The translations under genes were made by a program, and so were the position numbers. This document shows positions 25,499 through 39,400 of a DNA stretch of 64,000 nucleotides, piece after piece. The stretch's first letter is position 1, and each line of letters opens with the position of its first letter. The notes under the pieces were generated by a model. The model saw only the letters and a list, made by a program, of their open reading frames with translations. It did no database searches and was not told where the DNA came from. This DNA is from Heliocidaris tuberculata (taxonomy: Eukaryota > Echinodermata > Echinoidea > Camarodonta > Echinometridae). The stretch covers positions 39,155,554 through 39,219,553 of the forward strand of contig CM046842.1 of NCBI GenBank assembly GCA_025618425.1, given 5' to 3'.

Positions 25499-27817
25499 AT
25501 TTTCGGGAAGTTTGAGACAGCTTCGGGATGCTTCGTGATGTTTTGGATCGGATGGTTTCAGGAAACTTCGAGCAGCTTACCATATCAACGAGTCCTACGT
25601 AGAGGAACATCCCAGCGACAGCGGCGAAGATCCATTCCCTAGCCACATCGGTCTGACCGAGTGGGATCCCGATCCATAATCCGATGAATGCCGAGCAGGC
25701 GGACAACATGTTCAGCAGGAGAGCCGTCTGTAGTCGCATGCCTTGATTCATCAAGACGGCCAGATCACCTAGTGAAAAAATATAACTCGAATAGAATAAT
25801 ATTCAGCGCCAGTAAATGCACATGTAATTAATTTTAGAAGTACCCAAGTTATAAATAATGTATAAATGATGTATTCTATTACATAGAAAAGGGCAAACTT
25901 AAATTCGACAGAGTACTATGTAGGCCTACTTTCACTCAACTCTAAGATCGAAATACTTGTACTAGTACTCGTCAGCATACTAATCATCCTCTTGCTCATA
26001 ATTCGTCTCATCGTTATTTTTATCGTCATCACCATCATCCTCATCATCATCATTTCATCATCAGTAACAGCATCATCATCATCATTATTTCATCAACAAC
26101 TATCACCCTTATCATCAGCATCGTCATCGGCATCACCCTCATCAGCATCATCACCCTCACCATCATCACCATAATCCTCATTCTCCAGTTCATTATAACC
26201 ACCACCATCGGAATCATCATCACCACCACCTTCATCACCATCATCATCACCACCATATTCATCACCACCACCTTCATCACCATCATCACCACCATCACCA
26301 ATACCACCATCATCATCTCCATCACCACCACCTTCATCATCATCACTACCATCACCAATACCTCCATCATCATCTACATCACCATCAGCATCATCACCAT
26401 CATCATCATCACCACCATCATCATCACCACCATCATTATCATCATCACCATCATCATCATCACCACCACCTTCTTCACCATCACCACCACCATCACCATC
26501 ACCACCGTCATCATCATCATCATTATCATCATCATTATCACCACCATCATCACCATCATCTTCACCATTATCATCATTATCACCACCATCATAACCTTCA
26601 TCATCACCATCATCATCACCATTATCAACCACCTTCATCACCATCATAATCATCATCACCACCACCTTCTTCACCATCACCACCACTATCAACATCACCA
26701 TCACCATCATCATCATCATTATCACCACCATCATCACCTTCATCATCACCATCATCATCACCATTATCAACCACCTTCATCACCTCATCCCCATCCCCAT
26801 CATATCCATCATCAGCATTATCATCACCGGCCTCGATCATATGAGTCGTTTACCTAGTTCATGCGGTACTTCATGACAGAGGACAGCTATACTTGTTGAG
26901 AGACCGGCTGCAACGCTTACTGTGAATGCTGCACCTATGGCGAGCCCGTCTCCGAAGTTATGAAGCGAGTCACCGAGGATTATCATCATTGCTACAGGAT
27001 TGCAACCTGTTGTGGAAAGAATGATTAATTATTTAAAATATAGTCCGAATACCTATTTTATGACAACTGACATATCATGATACATCATATCACTCTGACA
27101 CAAACTCTATCATTCTATTAAAATTTGAAATAATTTTGTACTTAATTTTCATATCAAAGAAGGAAGACTGATTTGAGGCGAACTGGAATCGAATGACTGG
27201 TTAATAGCAAGAGTTACAATAAAATTGTTTTAAAATGGTCCACTCTATCATAGTCTTCTAAAACTGTGATGCTGATCCAGTTGATAATAATAATAATAAA
27301 CAATTATAATAATATTATCCATTTATATAGCGCAGCTACTATACAAATATATCTTACTGCGCTTTACGAAGTATCATAATATTAGAAAATATAATAACAA
27401 CCCTCGATATACTTTTGTACAGGGGCTAACGGCCAGGGGAAGGCGGAAACTTGGCAAATGCTTTTAAAATGTGTTAGGCATTAAAACATATCCGCTACCC
27501 CTACCACAACGGCACTTATAACATGTATAAGGTGCTAAGCTGCTTTAGAAAATTATTTTCATACGTTATAAAGGAATAAGGAACCTAAACTTACCCACTA
27601 TAAAGCAATTCGTTTCGGGTGTCGTGATTTCTTCCGCTGTAGCTTCGCAATCTGTCTATGGAATAACAGAGATCACAGACTTTAAGAATCAAAGAATTCA
27701 CTTTATATATTCATTTTCCAGAATAACAGTTCGGGAGAAAACCATTTTAGGGGACAGTTCATGTCCTCCGTTGAAAAAAAAAAAGGGAAAAAGGGGCAAT
27801 ATTCTTCCTTCATCTTT

Positions 27818-27853
<36 letters not shown>

Positions 27854-27911
27854 GCCTTGAGTAGAAAAATAAAATTGGCCACAATGCATTACAAACGCTT
27901 TTAGCAGTTTT

Positions 27912-27959
<48 letters not shown>

Positions 27960-28998
27960 GGGGGATGTGCTCTCCGACATCCCCTTCAAGACATTAATCG
28001 ATTAATGAAAGCAAGATAATGTAATTAAACATTTTTAAAAAGATCAAGTAACAAAAGGATTTTAAAAAGGGAAGAAAAAAGTACTTTCTCCTTGATTAAG
28101 TGATTAATGCTTACTAGTTCGGCTTTAGATTCTGAGTTGGTTACACCAATCTTGAACGATGGTCGCACCGACACGTTACGCCGATGTTGCCCCGTCGATG
28201 TCATCTCCATACCCGATGAGTGACTGTGAGAATGACCGCAAAACTGCAAGAGAGAAAACGAAATTATTGATACTAAAACTTGAAATCAATATTCAAAAAG
28301 TAACAATAATGACCTCCCATTAGGTGTAGGGTATAACGCTTTTGTACAACTGAGATTTCGCTGCGGTAGACGTCATCATATATCTTCAATTCAACTCAAT
28401 TTAATGACATTTATTCCAGCTATTCAATATATTAAGTGTACAGAGTAATAAAAGAACAAAATAATGTACATGTATTTTTAACAAAAATATGATAAAATAT
28501 ACATTCATGTGGTACATACATAGTTGGAGGATACACCTCTAAAAGCAAAAGCTTGGGGCGATGTATCCAACATACAGGTGAAGCCAGCATAATGCATCCC
28601 GGCCTCTTTTCAAGGCCATGGAAACCAAATAATATACAACTTGCAATAAATAGATAACAGGTCTGCACCATGCAGAGATACTATGTGCTCTGATAATTTA
28701 CCCTACTCTTGAAATCATCCTTCAATAAACGTGAAAGAAATGTTGAAATCTACAACTAAGAAAGAACAACGTTTTGAAAAGAAAGTTCAAACGATATTAC
28801 ATGTAATTCCAGTATTGTGGAAGTGCCGTGGTCCAGTGGTTTATGGCGCTTGACTGGAGATGCGAGGATAGGGCGTTCGATCCCCGGCACGGCACTTATG
28901 CCCTTAGACAAGGCATTTTATCTACATTGCTCTTTTTATCGTACATCAAATAAATGAAGTGCTATAGGCATATTGATACCAACGTGTGCATGTGTGCT

Positions 28999-29031
<33 letters not shown>

Positions 29032-32000
29032 TGATACAGGATCTAACTTGTACATAAAAGAAAGCCATGTAAATTGAAATGACCTTGATTATAAAAATGG
29101 CCGCCTACCTTCATGGTACTTATCTGTTCGAAGACGAAGAAGACATAGATAGCCATCTCTACAACGAGACACTTCCAGATGTAAGCCATCTCAGGACTGG
29201 TAGGTGTATGACCTTCATCATCCACGTGATCATGATCATGGAGCCCTACAGCCTGTATGAAAGTAAATGAAATGTATTTAATATTGGGATCGTCAAACTT
29301 CAATCATAAATTTGTTTGTGACATTAAGGTGTGTCACATTGTGTATTAAAAGGATTAATGCATTAACCTTGTCCACAATGGATCAATAATTGAGAGTTTG
29401 TTCAAATACGATAGGTATCATCTGAACCAGAATGGTACAAGAGTGTTAGCTGCAAACCTCCGTTACGCTGTCGAACGGAGCTATGCACTAAAGAAATACT
29501 CTAAAAATACTAAACATTAAATAAGTTATTGATATGTCTCCCGTCATTACTAATAAGAATATCAAAATATGCTATTGGAACATAAACGGACTTCATAAGC
29601 GCTTTAATAGTATACAAAAGACATCACTTCTTAACGTAGAAGATTTTGTTCAAGTTGCCAAACGTTATGATATTTTTTGTATTGCTGAAACGAAAACAAA
29701 TTGTAATGAAAACCTCGATATAGAGGGATACGTATATACTGTTGTTTGTAGGAAAAGGAATAAGAGAGCTAAATCGGATTCTGGTGGTCTTGCTTTGTAC
29801 ATAAAAGAAACCTTGAAGAAGGGTATTACTATACTTCCCCACACTTCAAGTGAATACATTTGGATCAAAATTTCAAAAAAGAGTTTTAAATTAGAGAATG
29901 ACGTTTTTATGTGTTTTGCATACATCAGCCCAGAAAACTCTACCTTCTCAAGCAATGTAGATTTATTACAGCTTATTAAAAATGATATAGCAAAATATAA
30001 GAACGAGGGGAAAATATTGATAATGGGAGACCTTAATGGTCACACTAATACCGAACTTGATTACAATCCATTTGACCAGTTTGACAACGAGACCGGGGCT
30101 CTCCCTCCCTTGCTCCCTCCCTCATTTGCTGGTATCATACCCCCAATTAGGACAAATCAAGATACAAGAAAATTAGATAAAAGAGGAAAAGACATTATTG
30201 ATACATGCTTAGATTGTGATATGATTATTCTTAATGGTAGAAAATTAGGAGACCTGTCGGGGAAATTTACTTGTTATGAAGTGAATGGTCATATCCCAAG
30301 TGTTATAGATTACGCGATAGTTGACGCTGATATATTTGATGATGTGACATACTTTCAGGTAAAAGATCTTTCTGTATTTTCGGATCACTGTCCGATTGAA
30401 TTAAGCATTAGTGCACACTATACATCTAATAAAGTATCTGAGGACACAACTGAATTCCAATTGTCACCACATCCCCGCATATATAAGTGGAATTCGTCTA
30501 TAAGCGATGAGCTTTTTAGAAATGCTCTCATTAGCTCAAGAGATCAGTTAACGCAACTAACAAGTAATATTTATGAAGAAAACAGTACGGGTATAGACTG
30601 CGCTGTAAAAGACATTACATCTTATCTTCTAGTTAATGCAGATAAAGCTATGATATCGTCTATACACTTCAGAAAAAGAAAGGGGAAAAACAGGAAGAAA
30701 GTTAAAAATGCGATTCACGATAAAAGCAGTTTCACACTTAGCAAAAAAGTGAAGAGACTTTGCAAAGAGGTTTGTAGAAATCCTTTTGATAAGCAACTTA
30801 GGTCGGAATACTATTTATCGAAAAAAGCACTTAAAAAAAGACTAAAAGAAAATATTAACAAGAAAAGAAATGAAATTATTGATAAACTAGAGAGAATGTA
30901 TGAAAATAACTCTAAAGAATATTGGAACCTAATCCAAGATTTAGAAGACCTCACCACAAAAAAAGGCCAAGATACTGATAAGATACCTGAAAAAAAGTGG
31001 TACGACTATTTTCATAAATTAATGAATAAAGAAAAGATTCTAAATGACGAACAGAAGCGAATTGAACGATCCTTAAACGATGGTACGTTCCAGAAAGCTT
31101 TCACAGAGCTAGATTTTCATATAACAGCTGAGGAAGTTATAAGCTGTATCAGAAAATTGAAACGTAATAAATCACCTGGTAATGACTCTATACTAAATGA
31201 AATGTTGAAAGTGGGGCAATACTTTTTCTCCCCTTTGCTTGCAAAACTGTATAACCTCATTCTTACAAGTGGATACTTTCCCGATAGTTGGTCAGTTGGA
31301 CTGATTAAACCCTTATTGAAAAAAGGTCCAGCAGACGACCCTTCGAATTACAGAGGGATTTGCTTATCTAGTCATTTGGGCAAATTATTCTGTTCAGTTC
31401 TAAATCAACGTTTGGTAAAATGTATAGAAGCTAAACAGATGTATAAACCAAACCAAATTGCATTTAGGAGTGGTTTTAGGACATCGGATCACATTTTCGT
31501 TTTAAAAACGATTGTAGATAAATATATTGTACATAACCAAAATGGTAGCAAGAACGGGCTATATATTTGTTTTGTCGATCTTAAAAAAGCTTTTGATAGT
31601 GTATGGAGAGAAGGTCTTTTGTATAAATTATTAGAGCTGGGTATCGGGAATAAATTTTACAGTGTTATAAAGAATATGTATTCAAAATGCAATCTATGTG
31701 TAAAATTAAATGAGGGGTTGACTCCAACTTTCCGTACAAATATTGGAGTTAAACAAGGTTGTGTAATCAGTCCTACTCTCTTTAATATATTCCTGAATGA
31801 TATCCCCGATATTTTTGATCGAGAGAAAAGCAGTCCCGTAGAGTTGAATGAAAGAATCCTTAATTGCATTATGTATGCAGACGATATTGTTCTTTTTTCA
31901 ACTGCCAAAAAAGGAATGGAACATTGTTTGGACCAATTGAATGAGTACTGTAAGAAATGGAAGCTGGAAATTAATCATTCTAAAACCAAAATTATGGTGT

Positions 32001-33404
32001 GTAATAATAATTCAAGGAATTTAATAAAAGAAAACTTTTGGATGAATGGGCATATTCTTGAGAATGTAAAAGAATTCAAATATCTCGGGATTGTAGTATG
32101 CAGTAATGGCTTGTTTAAGCAAGCTACAAAACATTTAGCCGATAAAGGAAGAAAAGCCCTTTTTAAATTATACAAATCGTTTGGCAAATATACTCCTAAC
32201 ATTAAAATTTCTACACGCTGCTTTGATAGTATGATCAAACCTATTTTATTATACGGATCGGAAATATGGGGTAGTACAATGGTCTGCAGCAAGCTCTTCT
32301 CAGAACAAGCAAACAAAACAAAACTATATTTCAAACCGAATTTCGAAAAAATCCATCTTCAATGGTGTAAACATATGCTTGGTATGAATCGCAAAAGTAG
32401 TAATATCGGCGTTATTGCTGAACTTGGAAGATATCCTCTTATTATTGAGGTTTTAATTAACACTCTTAAGTACTGGATAAGAATGCGTAATATTGATCAA
32501 GATACTATATTGTATGATAGTTATATTGAAAACAAACAACTCTATGAAATCAAGGAGCATTGCTGGTTAAGAAACATAAAAAAGATTTTAGATACCGTAG
32601 ACATCTGTAATGATATAGAAATGTGTGAACCAGATGATGTACAAATGACGCAAAACAACTTCGTCTCCCACTGTGAGGGTAAGCTACAAGATATATTTGA
32701 TAACCAAATAAAACTTGATCTTTTCCATGATAAAAACAATGGAGAGGGTAACAAATTGCGGACATATCGATTATTCAAAACTTCCATCAACGAAGAAAAA
32801 TATCTAAAAATTCTTACTGATAGAAACATAAGACAAAACATCTGCAAACTTCGCATAAGCTCACATAACCTACCAATTGAAAAAGGAAGATATCATCGCC
32901 CTCACAAAATACCAGCGAATATACGTTTTTGTGAAGAATGTAGTATGCAAACAGTAGGAGACGAATTCCATTATGTCATGCAATGTGATAAATTTAGAAT
33001 AAGAAGAGAAATGTTTTTTGATAATCTTAAAGCACTCAATGATAACTTTGAAAACATAAACAGTTTGGAGAGATTCATATTTATAATGTCACTAAAAGAA
33101 GACGATCTCATAAAAGAATTTGCCAATTTTTTGCGATACACTATTGATCAACGTGGTAACCTTTAAATTGTTTATTATTAGACATATCTATATATAGTAT
33201 AAGTATATGTATATAATTCTTTTAATGGCTCTTTTTCTCATCACCTTACACTACTTGTACATAATCTGATAATTTATATTTCATGAAAGAGCATGTCTAG
33301 TTGATCAATTATGAGTATTTTTGTTTGTTTGTTTGTTTGTTTGTTTGTTTTGAATGCTATACTCACGATATATTGTTCTGTTTTTGTCATGACTAAGTTA
33401 CTCC

Positions 33405-33435
<31 letters not shown>

Positions 33436-36400
33436 GTTCTTACTATTAATGTTATATTCGAGCAAAATATTGATGGATATGTCAATGAAGTTCAATGAAT
33501 AAATACATACATACATACATGATTCTAGTTGTTAATCCCGTTTAATCCGTCACTGGTTATTATGCTTCTGTTTTCCATCTGTCTCCTCTCTCTCAGTTTA
33601 TTTCACTCCCTCTCTCCTCTCTAATTATCTCTCTCTCTCTCTCTCTTCTTTTATCTCTTTCCCTCTCCCCTCTCCTCTCCGCCTCTCTGCTAAACTTTTT
33701 CTTCTACCCATTTTCTCTCCCTTTCTTCCTACGCTTCTTGGCAAGAAAATGTTTAATTATTCATAAAATGTTGTTATATTTCTTTTCCCCCTTCTGTTTG
33801 TTAATGTGATATTTATGTACTATATTAGTTTAATTGTTTAATTAAATTTCAAACCCTTTTCTTATTGATTATGTATGTCTTACCCAGGGGCGGCGCCAGG
33901 GTATTTTGATAGGAGGGGCAAGACGACCTAAAGATGACGTCATATTTTTTCTCCATTAAATAACAGGGGTAATATTGAGTTATATGTTTAAGACCTCTCT
34001 TTTTAATACTCCTCTTTCTTTTTTCTTCCCTTTTTTTCCCTTTTCTTCCTTCTTTTTCTTCTTTTTTTTTTCTTTTTTTCACTACTTGAAAAATCATAGG
34101 GGGGGGGGGGGGCGGTCGCCCCCTCTGCCCCCCCCCCCCTGTAGCGCCGCCCCTGGTCTTACCATTCTAAATTGAACTACATTTATTCAGCTCTTGTTTT
34201 ATTTCAATACACCAAATGAATGAATCAATGAATGAATCAATCAATCAATCAATCAATCAATTAATTAATGATCGAACACGATCGAAAGGACTTTGGAGAA
34301 ACCAATCTTTATTAGAACCCTTCCAATACCATATTGCACTGCCTATGGAAATCATGTTAGGACTGTGTATTATGTTTGTGTTAACCCGATGACTACTGAA
34401 TTCTCTCATTCCCATAGGCTTAGTACAGGGACCACCCTGTTCCCTTAGGCAAAGGGTTAAGTTCGCACATTTCAAAAAGTAATGGAAAAGGCTTTTAAAG
34501 TGGCCCAAATTTGATTTCTGCAAAGTCTTTGTAATTGTGTATTCGTGTTAATGAATGTAGAGATGCCGAATTGTTTAAATACCTGGCGGAAGATGTAAAG
34601 TTCGCGGGTTTGGGCTCCGGGGTGCGGTACTCTGACATTTCTAATCTTGATTTTAGTAACTCATTGAATTGACATTTAGATTCGTTATGACGGTGGAAGA
34701 TATTTTCACTAAAATCTAGATTATTTTCGTAGAAAGACATGGATAGCGATCTCAAGTTCTCAACAATGAAATACTTTCAGACGTAAGCCATCTCCGGGCT
34801 GGTAGGTTTATGACCTTCATTAACCCCATGTTCATGGCCATGGAGACCAACCGTCTGTCAGAGATTGAGAATGACCTTTTGAACATTGAGTGTTTAACTT
34901 TTATTTAGTTTCGTTAGAATTCATTATCCATCTTTACCGGAATTCAATATAAACGTACTAACAAACGTTGTACTGTCACAGCATTTAATAACAGACCTAA
35001 GATATTAAAGTCAAATATAAGGCAATAGAAGTCAAATCGAAAAATTCGCTCTCATAGACTTTCTACGCAGCCCCGGAGCGAACAGCGTGGCTCAAAGAAC
35101 ACGTGTGTTCACCCATGCGGAATACATGTCTTGATAACGGAGGATATCCCTTGTCCTCCCATACTGCCTGTCTCCCTGACTGTTGAATACGCTAATGTCT
35201 TACCCGATATAGAAGGGGCAGAATAAAATCACCGATCGGCCTATAAGCAAAAGGCTCATGAAAAGATGGTGGAACCCCTTTTCAGTGTCAATGACTTACA
35301 CGTGGTAAAAGGTGCAGGATATCCTGCCCAGTCTCCTTAGCAAAGTGCTAATCATATCTCAGGATAAGCAGGCCGAGTGTGTTAGGGTAAAAGGTGCTAG
35401 ATCGCATCACCAGTCAATGTGGCAAAAGACTCATGAGAGGATGGTGGAATCCCTTCTCAGGGTGGATACGCAAAATGTTTACCTGGGTCGTGTGGGGTAG
35501 AAGGTTCAATGCAGCATCAAAAGTCAGGGAAGCTAAAAATTAATGAGAGAATGTATAATCCTTTCTTAGGACAACCACGTGATTGCTTACCTGTGGAAAA
35601 AGATGCAAGACGGCATCACCAGTCAGCGTCGCAACGGCTAGAGCTATCATTGTCTGTATGGTCTTGTCGTAGAAGCTGTCGGACATGCACGGGACGAACA
35701 GCCCGCCAAGCACAGCAAACATGCTTATGATGAAAACGGCTAGGGTACCGTATCCCCAAGCTGTTAAAAAAAAGGTGATATCAGGTCAAAGATGATTGAC
35801 CTTTGTTATAAATTTCAATGAAAGACTGATAATTGTTAAAGATTTTATCTGGCGGTACAGTGTAAAAATGTAAAATACGCAGGACTGCCCCCTCCCCCCC
35901 CCAAAAAAAAAAGAAGAAGAAGAATGGAAATGAAGTCAAAATAGTGATGATGATAATAATAATAAAAATAATAACAATAATAATAATAATAGTAATGGTA
36001 ACGTGCTTTTATAAATAGTGAAAAAATGAAGGAAACATTGAAATTAGATTTATATTTCGGGGTCCGCTCACTATTCATAAGGACCGCTATTCACAGAAAA
36101 CCATTATTCTTTTAACGCGCGTTATGAATAGCGGTCCTTATGAATAGTTATGAATATTGGTCCTTATGGATGGAGGTCCTTGTGAATAGCGAGGTAATTT
36201 GTATACGGTTTGCTCGCTATTTAGAAGGACCGCTATTCATACAAAACCACATTTAGTCACGCGTTACGGATAGCGGTCCTTATGAATAAATGGTCATTAT
36301 GAATAGCGGTCCTTATGACTAGAGAGGTTACCCCTATATTTCGAGGGGGCATTTTTCTCTTATAAAAGTGCACTCGTAAACGCAGGTCAGAACGGGGCAT

Positions 36401-39400
36401 ATGAATACGTCTCTACACAATTTGTCAACACATAATCCAGGCCCCGGTGCCTCATTCAACGCGACTGATGCAACTCTTTATATACGCGCGGTCTGATACG
36501 TCACATGATCAAAAATGGCTCAGACTGATCGATAATGAACTTATATCAGAATGATCTGAACTTTCAGCTGCTGCTTCACTTTTTGACTTTGGCTAATTTG
36601 GCTTAAAGCTATCAAGAGCAGAAGGCAGAAAAGGCCTTGACCAGCAGTCCTCGCTCACACAAAAATGGGGATAACATAAAAAGAAATACATCTGGGGCCC
36701 GTTGCACAAAACTTGCGTTTGAACGCAACTCAGGAAAATTAAACGCAACTTTAATTTCAGCCAATCAGAAGTGCGCATTCAGGACTTGCGTTTGATTTTA
36801 AGAGTTGCGTTTAAACGCAACTCTTTGTGCAACAGGCCCCTGATCTAATAAAAACACAAAGAAAAAAAGAAATACATCTAAAATTACGGTACTTATTGTT
36901 TTAGAAATGAAGATTGATTCATATGACATTAAAGCTGAAAAGTCAAATTTTACTAAACTGCTTCACTTTTTTATATTGAGCTAATATTAAGAAACCTACG
37001 ACGAGTTGAATCTCCAAAAGGTAGTTTCTGGACGCGTAATTGAGCTAAAGCTGATCTATTTTACCAAGTGCGAAAAAGGGGACATCCCGTTTCCATGTGT
37101 GTGTGTGAGGGGGGGGGGGGGTCTAAACAGATTTATTGATGATGACAGCCTCCTCCCCCTTGATCTCTCCCCTACTTCACGACAATACTACGGTGACTTG
37201 GTGGCGCCCTGCCTTGTTTATTGAGCAAGAGCAACAAAGTGAAAGAAGTTGATTCATTTTATTAGGAAGGAAAAGGTCTGTTTGGGGCCAGAAGGGCGTT
37301 AACCCAACACAGAGTTAACACCCTTCTGGCTCTCAACAGACGATTAATATTCATACTAACCTTGAGCAGGTGGAACGCTGGATGAGTCGCTCTCTGTGAC
37401 TGCGCATGCGCCACTCAAGATCTGCTGCACCAGTGAAGGAGAAAGTCCGTTGAACTGTTCCTCGTTGATATCCTCTTCGTGATCGATACCGTATATATCG
37501 AGAAGTTCTTCACTTGTAAAACAGGTCTATAAAAGAAAATACAAGAAAATCACCCTTTATATTACCCTTTTAAATGTAAAATTTTATCCTAGGCCCATTG
37601 TGTAGTTTCGGTATCCTTTTTAGCTACATGTGTGTGCTAATATGTTCATTGGTAAACAACCATTAATACTCATATAATTCAAATTCAAATTCAAATTCGT
37701 ATTTATTTCATTTCCAACAGAAAGAAAAGACAATGGCATTACAGATATTATTACAGAAAATCATTTAAAGACAATTATAGGCATAGGCGAGGAAAATGGA
37801 TACCTGGCAGGAATTAATTCCTTGAAATGCTAGAGTGCCGTAAGTGCGAACATGCTAAAGCCAGGGTATTGTGGAGCGCCAGGAGTGTCAAGTCTGACAG
37901 ACATTAGCCTCTTGTCGAGGCCCTGGCGCTGTTGAAATCCTTGGCGATATGGAGGCAAAATTTCTGGTTCGCTTCGCTCGCCAGAAAAACCGAGGCGCTT
38001 GCGCCGAGGGCCTCTTGACACCCGACCTGAATTATACATGTATATTCATGAGGCACGATTTCCTACTGAATTATGCATGAAAACGTGAATAGTTAGATTA
38101 CCGCGGCGATCGCCCAGCAAATTGGCCAATGAAATCTCAAGGATTTCTTACTTCAGTTCTGGACTAGTCTATTATTTTTTTTTTTTTGGGGGGGGGGATT
38201 ACGTAAATCTCTTGCTCAAAATACATTCACAGACAAGCACATTATGAAGAATTCGATCTCTAGCTTACAAACCATGGTAATTTGAAATAAGACAAATGTA
38301 CATATTTCTCAAGAGATCATCATATATTTACAAATAATGAAGAATGGGCACCCTTACAAAAATGTACCATGGTAATACTACGTTTTTCATGGTATTATCG
38401 CCATAATACCACGAAAACATGGTAATTCCGTGGTACACACGGTATCACCACAGTATTACCATGAAGAACGCTGTATATTCATTGTATTTGCATCGTGTAC
38501 CATGAAAAACATTGTACATTCGTAGTACTCTCATCTTGTACCATGAAGAACGCTGTATATTCATTGTATTTGCATCGTGTACCATGAAAAACATTGTACA
38601 TTCGTAGTACTCTCATCTTGTACCATGAAGAACGCTGTATATTCATTGTATTTGCATCGTGTACCATGAAAAACATTGTACATTCGTAGTACTTTCATCT
38701 TGTACCATGGATAACGCTGTAAATGTGATTTACTTTCATAATGTACCATGAAAAACGTTGTTTATTCATTGTATTTGCATCGCGTACCATGAAAAGCACT
38801 GTACATTCGTAGTACTTGCATCTTGTACCACGGGAAACACTGTAAATTTGTGGTACTTTCATAATGTACCATGAATAACGGTGTAAATTCATGGTCCTTC
38901 CATTGTGTACTACGAATAGCACTGTCCTTTCGTAGTACTTTCTCTGTGTACCGTGATTAGCACTGTACATTCACGGTACTCTCATCATGTCCCATGGCAT
39001 TCATGGTACTTTCATCATGTACCTATATGAAGAGTGATTTACATTCGTGGTATTTTTATAGTGTACCATGATGAATAGCGTTGTACATTCGTAGCACATG
39101 TATCTTCATCATGTTACAAGATATTTGAGGTACTTTCATCATGTACCATGAAAAAATGATGTACATTCATGGTATTTTAATAGTGTGCCATGAACACTGT
39201 TAACGCTGTAAAAAATTACCATGGCTTTACCATCATAACCATGATAAAACCATGGTTAAACCACGGTTTTACAATGAATCAATCATCATCCATGGTTTTA
39301 CAATCATAACCATGGATAAACCATGGATAAAATGAGGGTAAACCATTAATATGCAGACCCAATTTAGCTCAAATGTCATTGAGAAGAGACCGAGGGACTA

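Larger units (their letters stand above)
29340..33522 (+). mobile_element. Nearly full-length non-LTR retrotransposon (LINE), antisense in ZIP intron 6
   Basis: Contains the end of ORF1, an intact 1210-codon ORF2, a 3' UTR with (GTTT)n and (ATT)n, and an AAATACATACATACATACAT tail. The element is truncated within ORF1. The family was not fixed. An ORF1 with an esterase-like end, an apurinic-type endonuclease and a short-repeat tail fit the CR1/RTE-X side of the LINE tree. Confidence 0.9.

Noticed and set aside
26050..26840. Asp/Gly-rich 225-codon frame resembling an acidic protein
   Set aside because: It is the complement of the CAT/CAC/ACC triplet array; all frames across the array are open.
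28823..28895. Functional tRNA gene
   Set aside because: Box A, box B and the acceptor-type stem are present, but the T-stem is imperfect and a SINE body and poly-A tail follow directly.
29109..34854. Exon 7 copies as a working mutually exclusive pair
   Set aside because: The upstream copy has a stop in place of a conserved Trp and no donor, so only one copy can be functional now.
38479..38970. Repetitive protein with MVHxESTTNVQ-type units
   Set aside because: Produced by the 82-bp tandem CCATGG repeat; no start or splice context.
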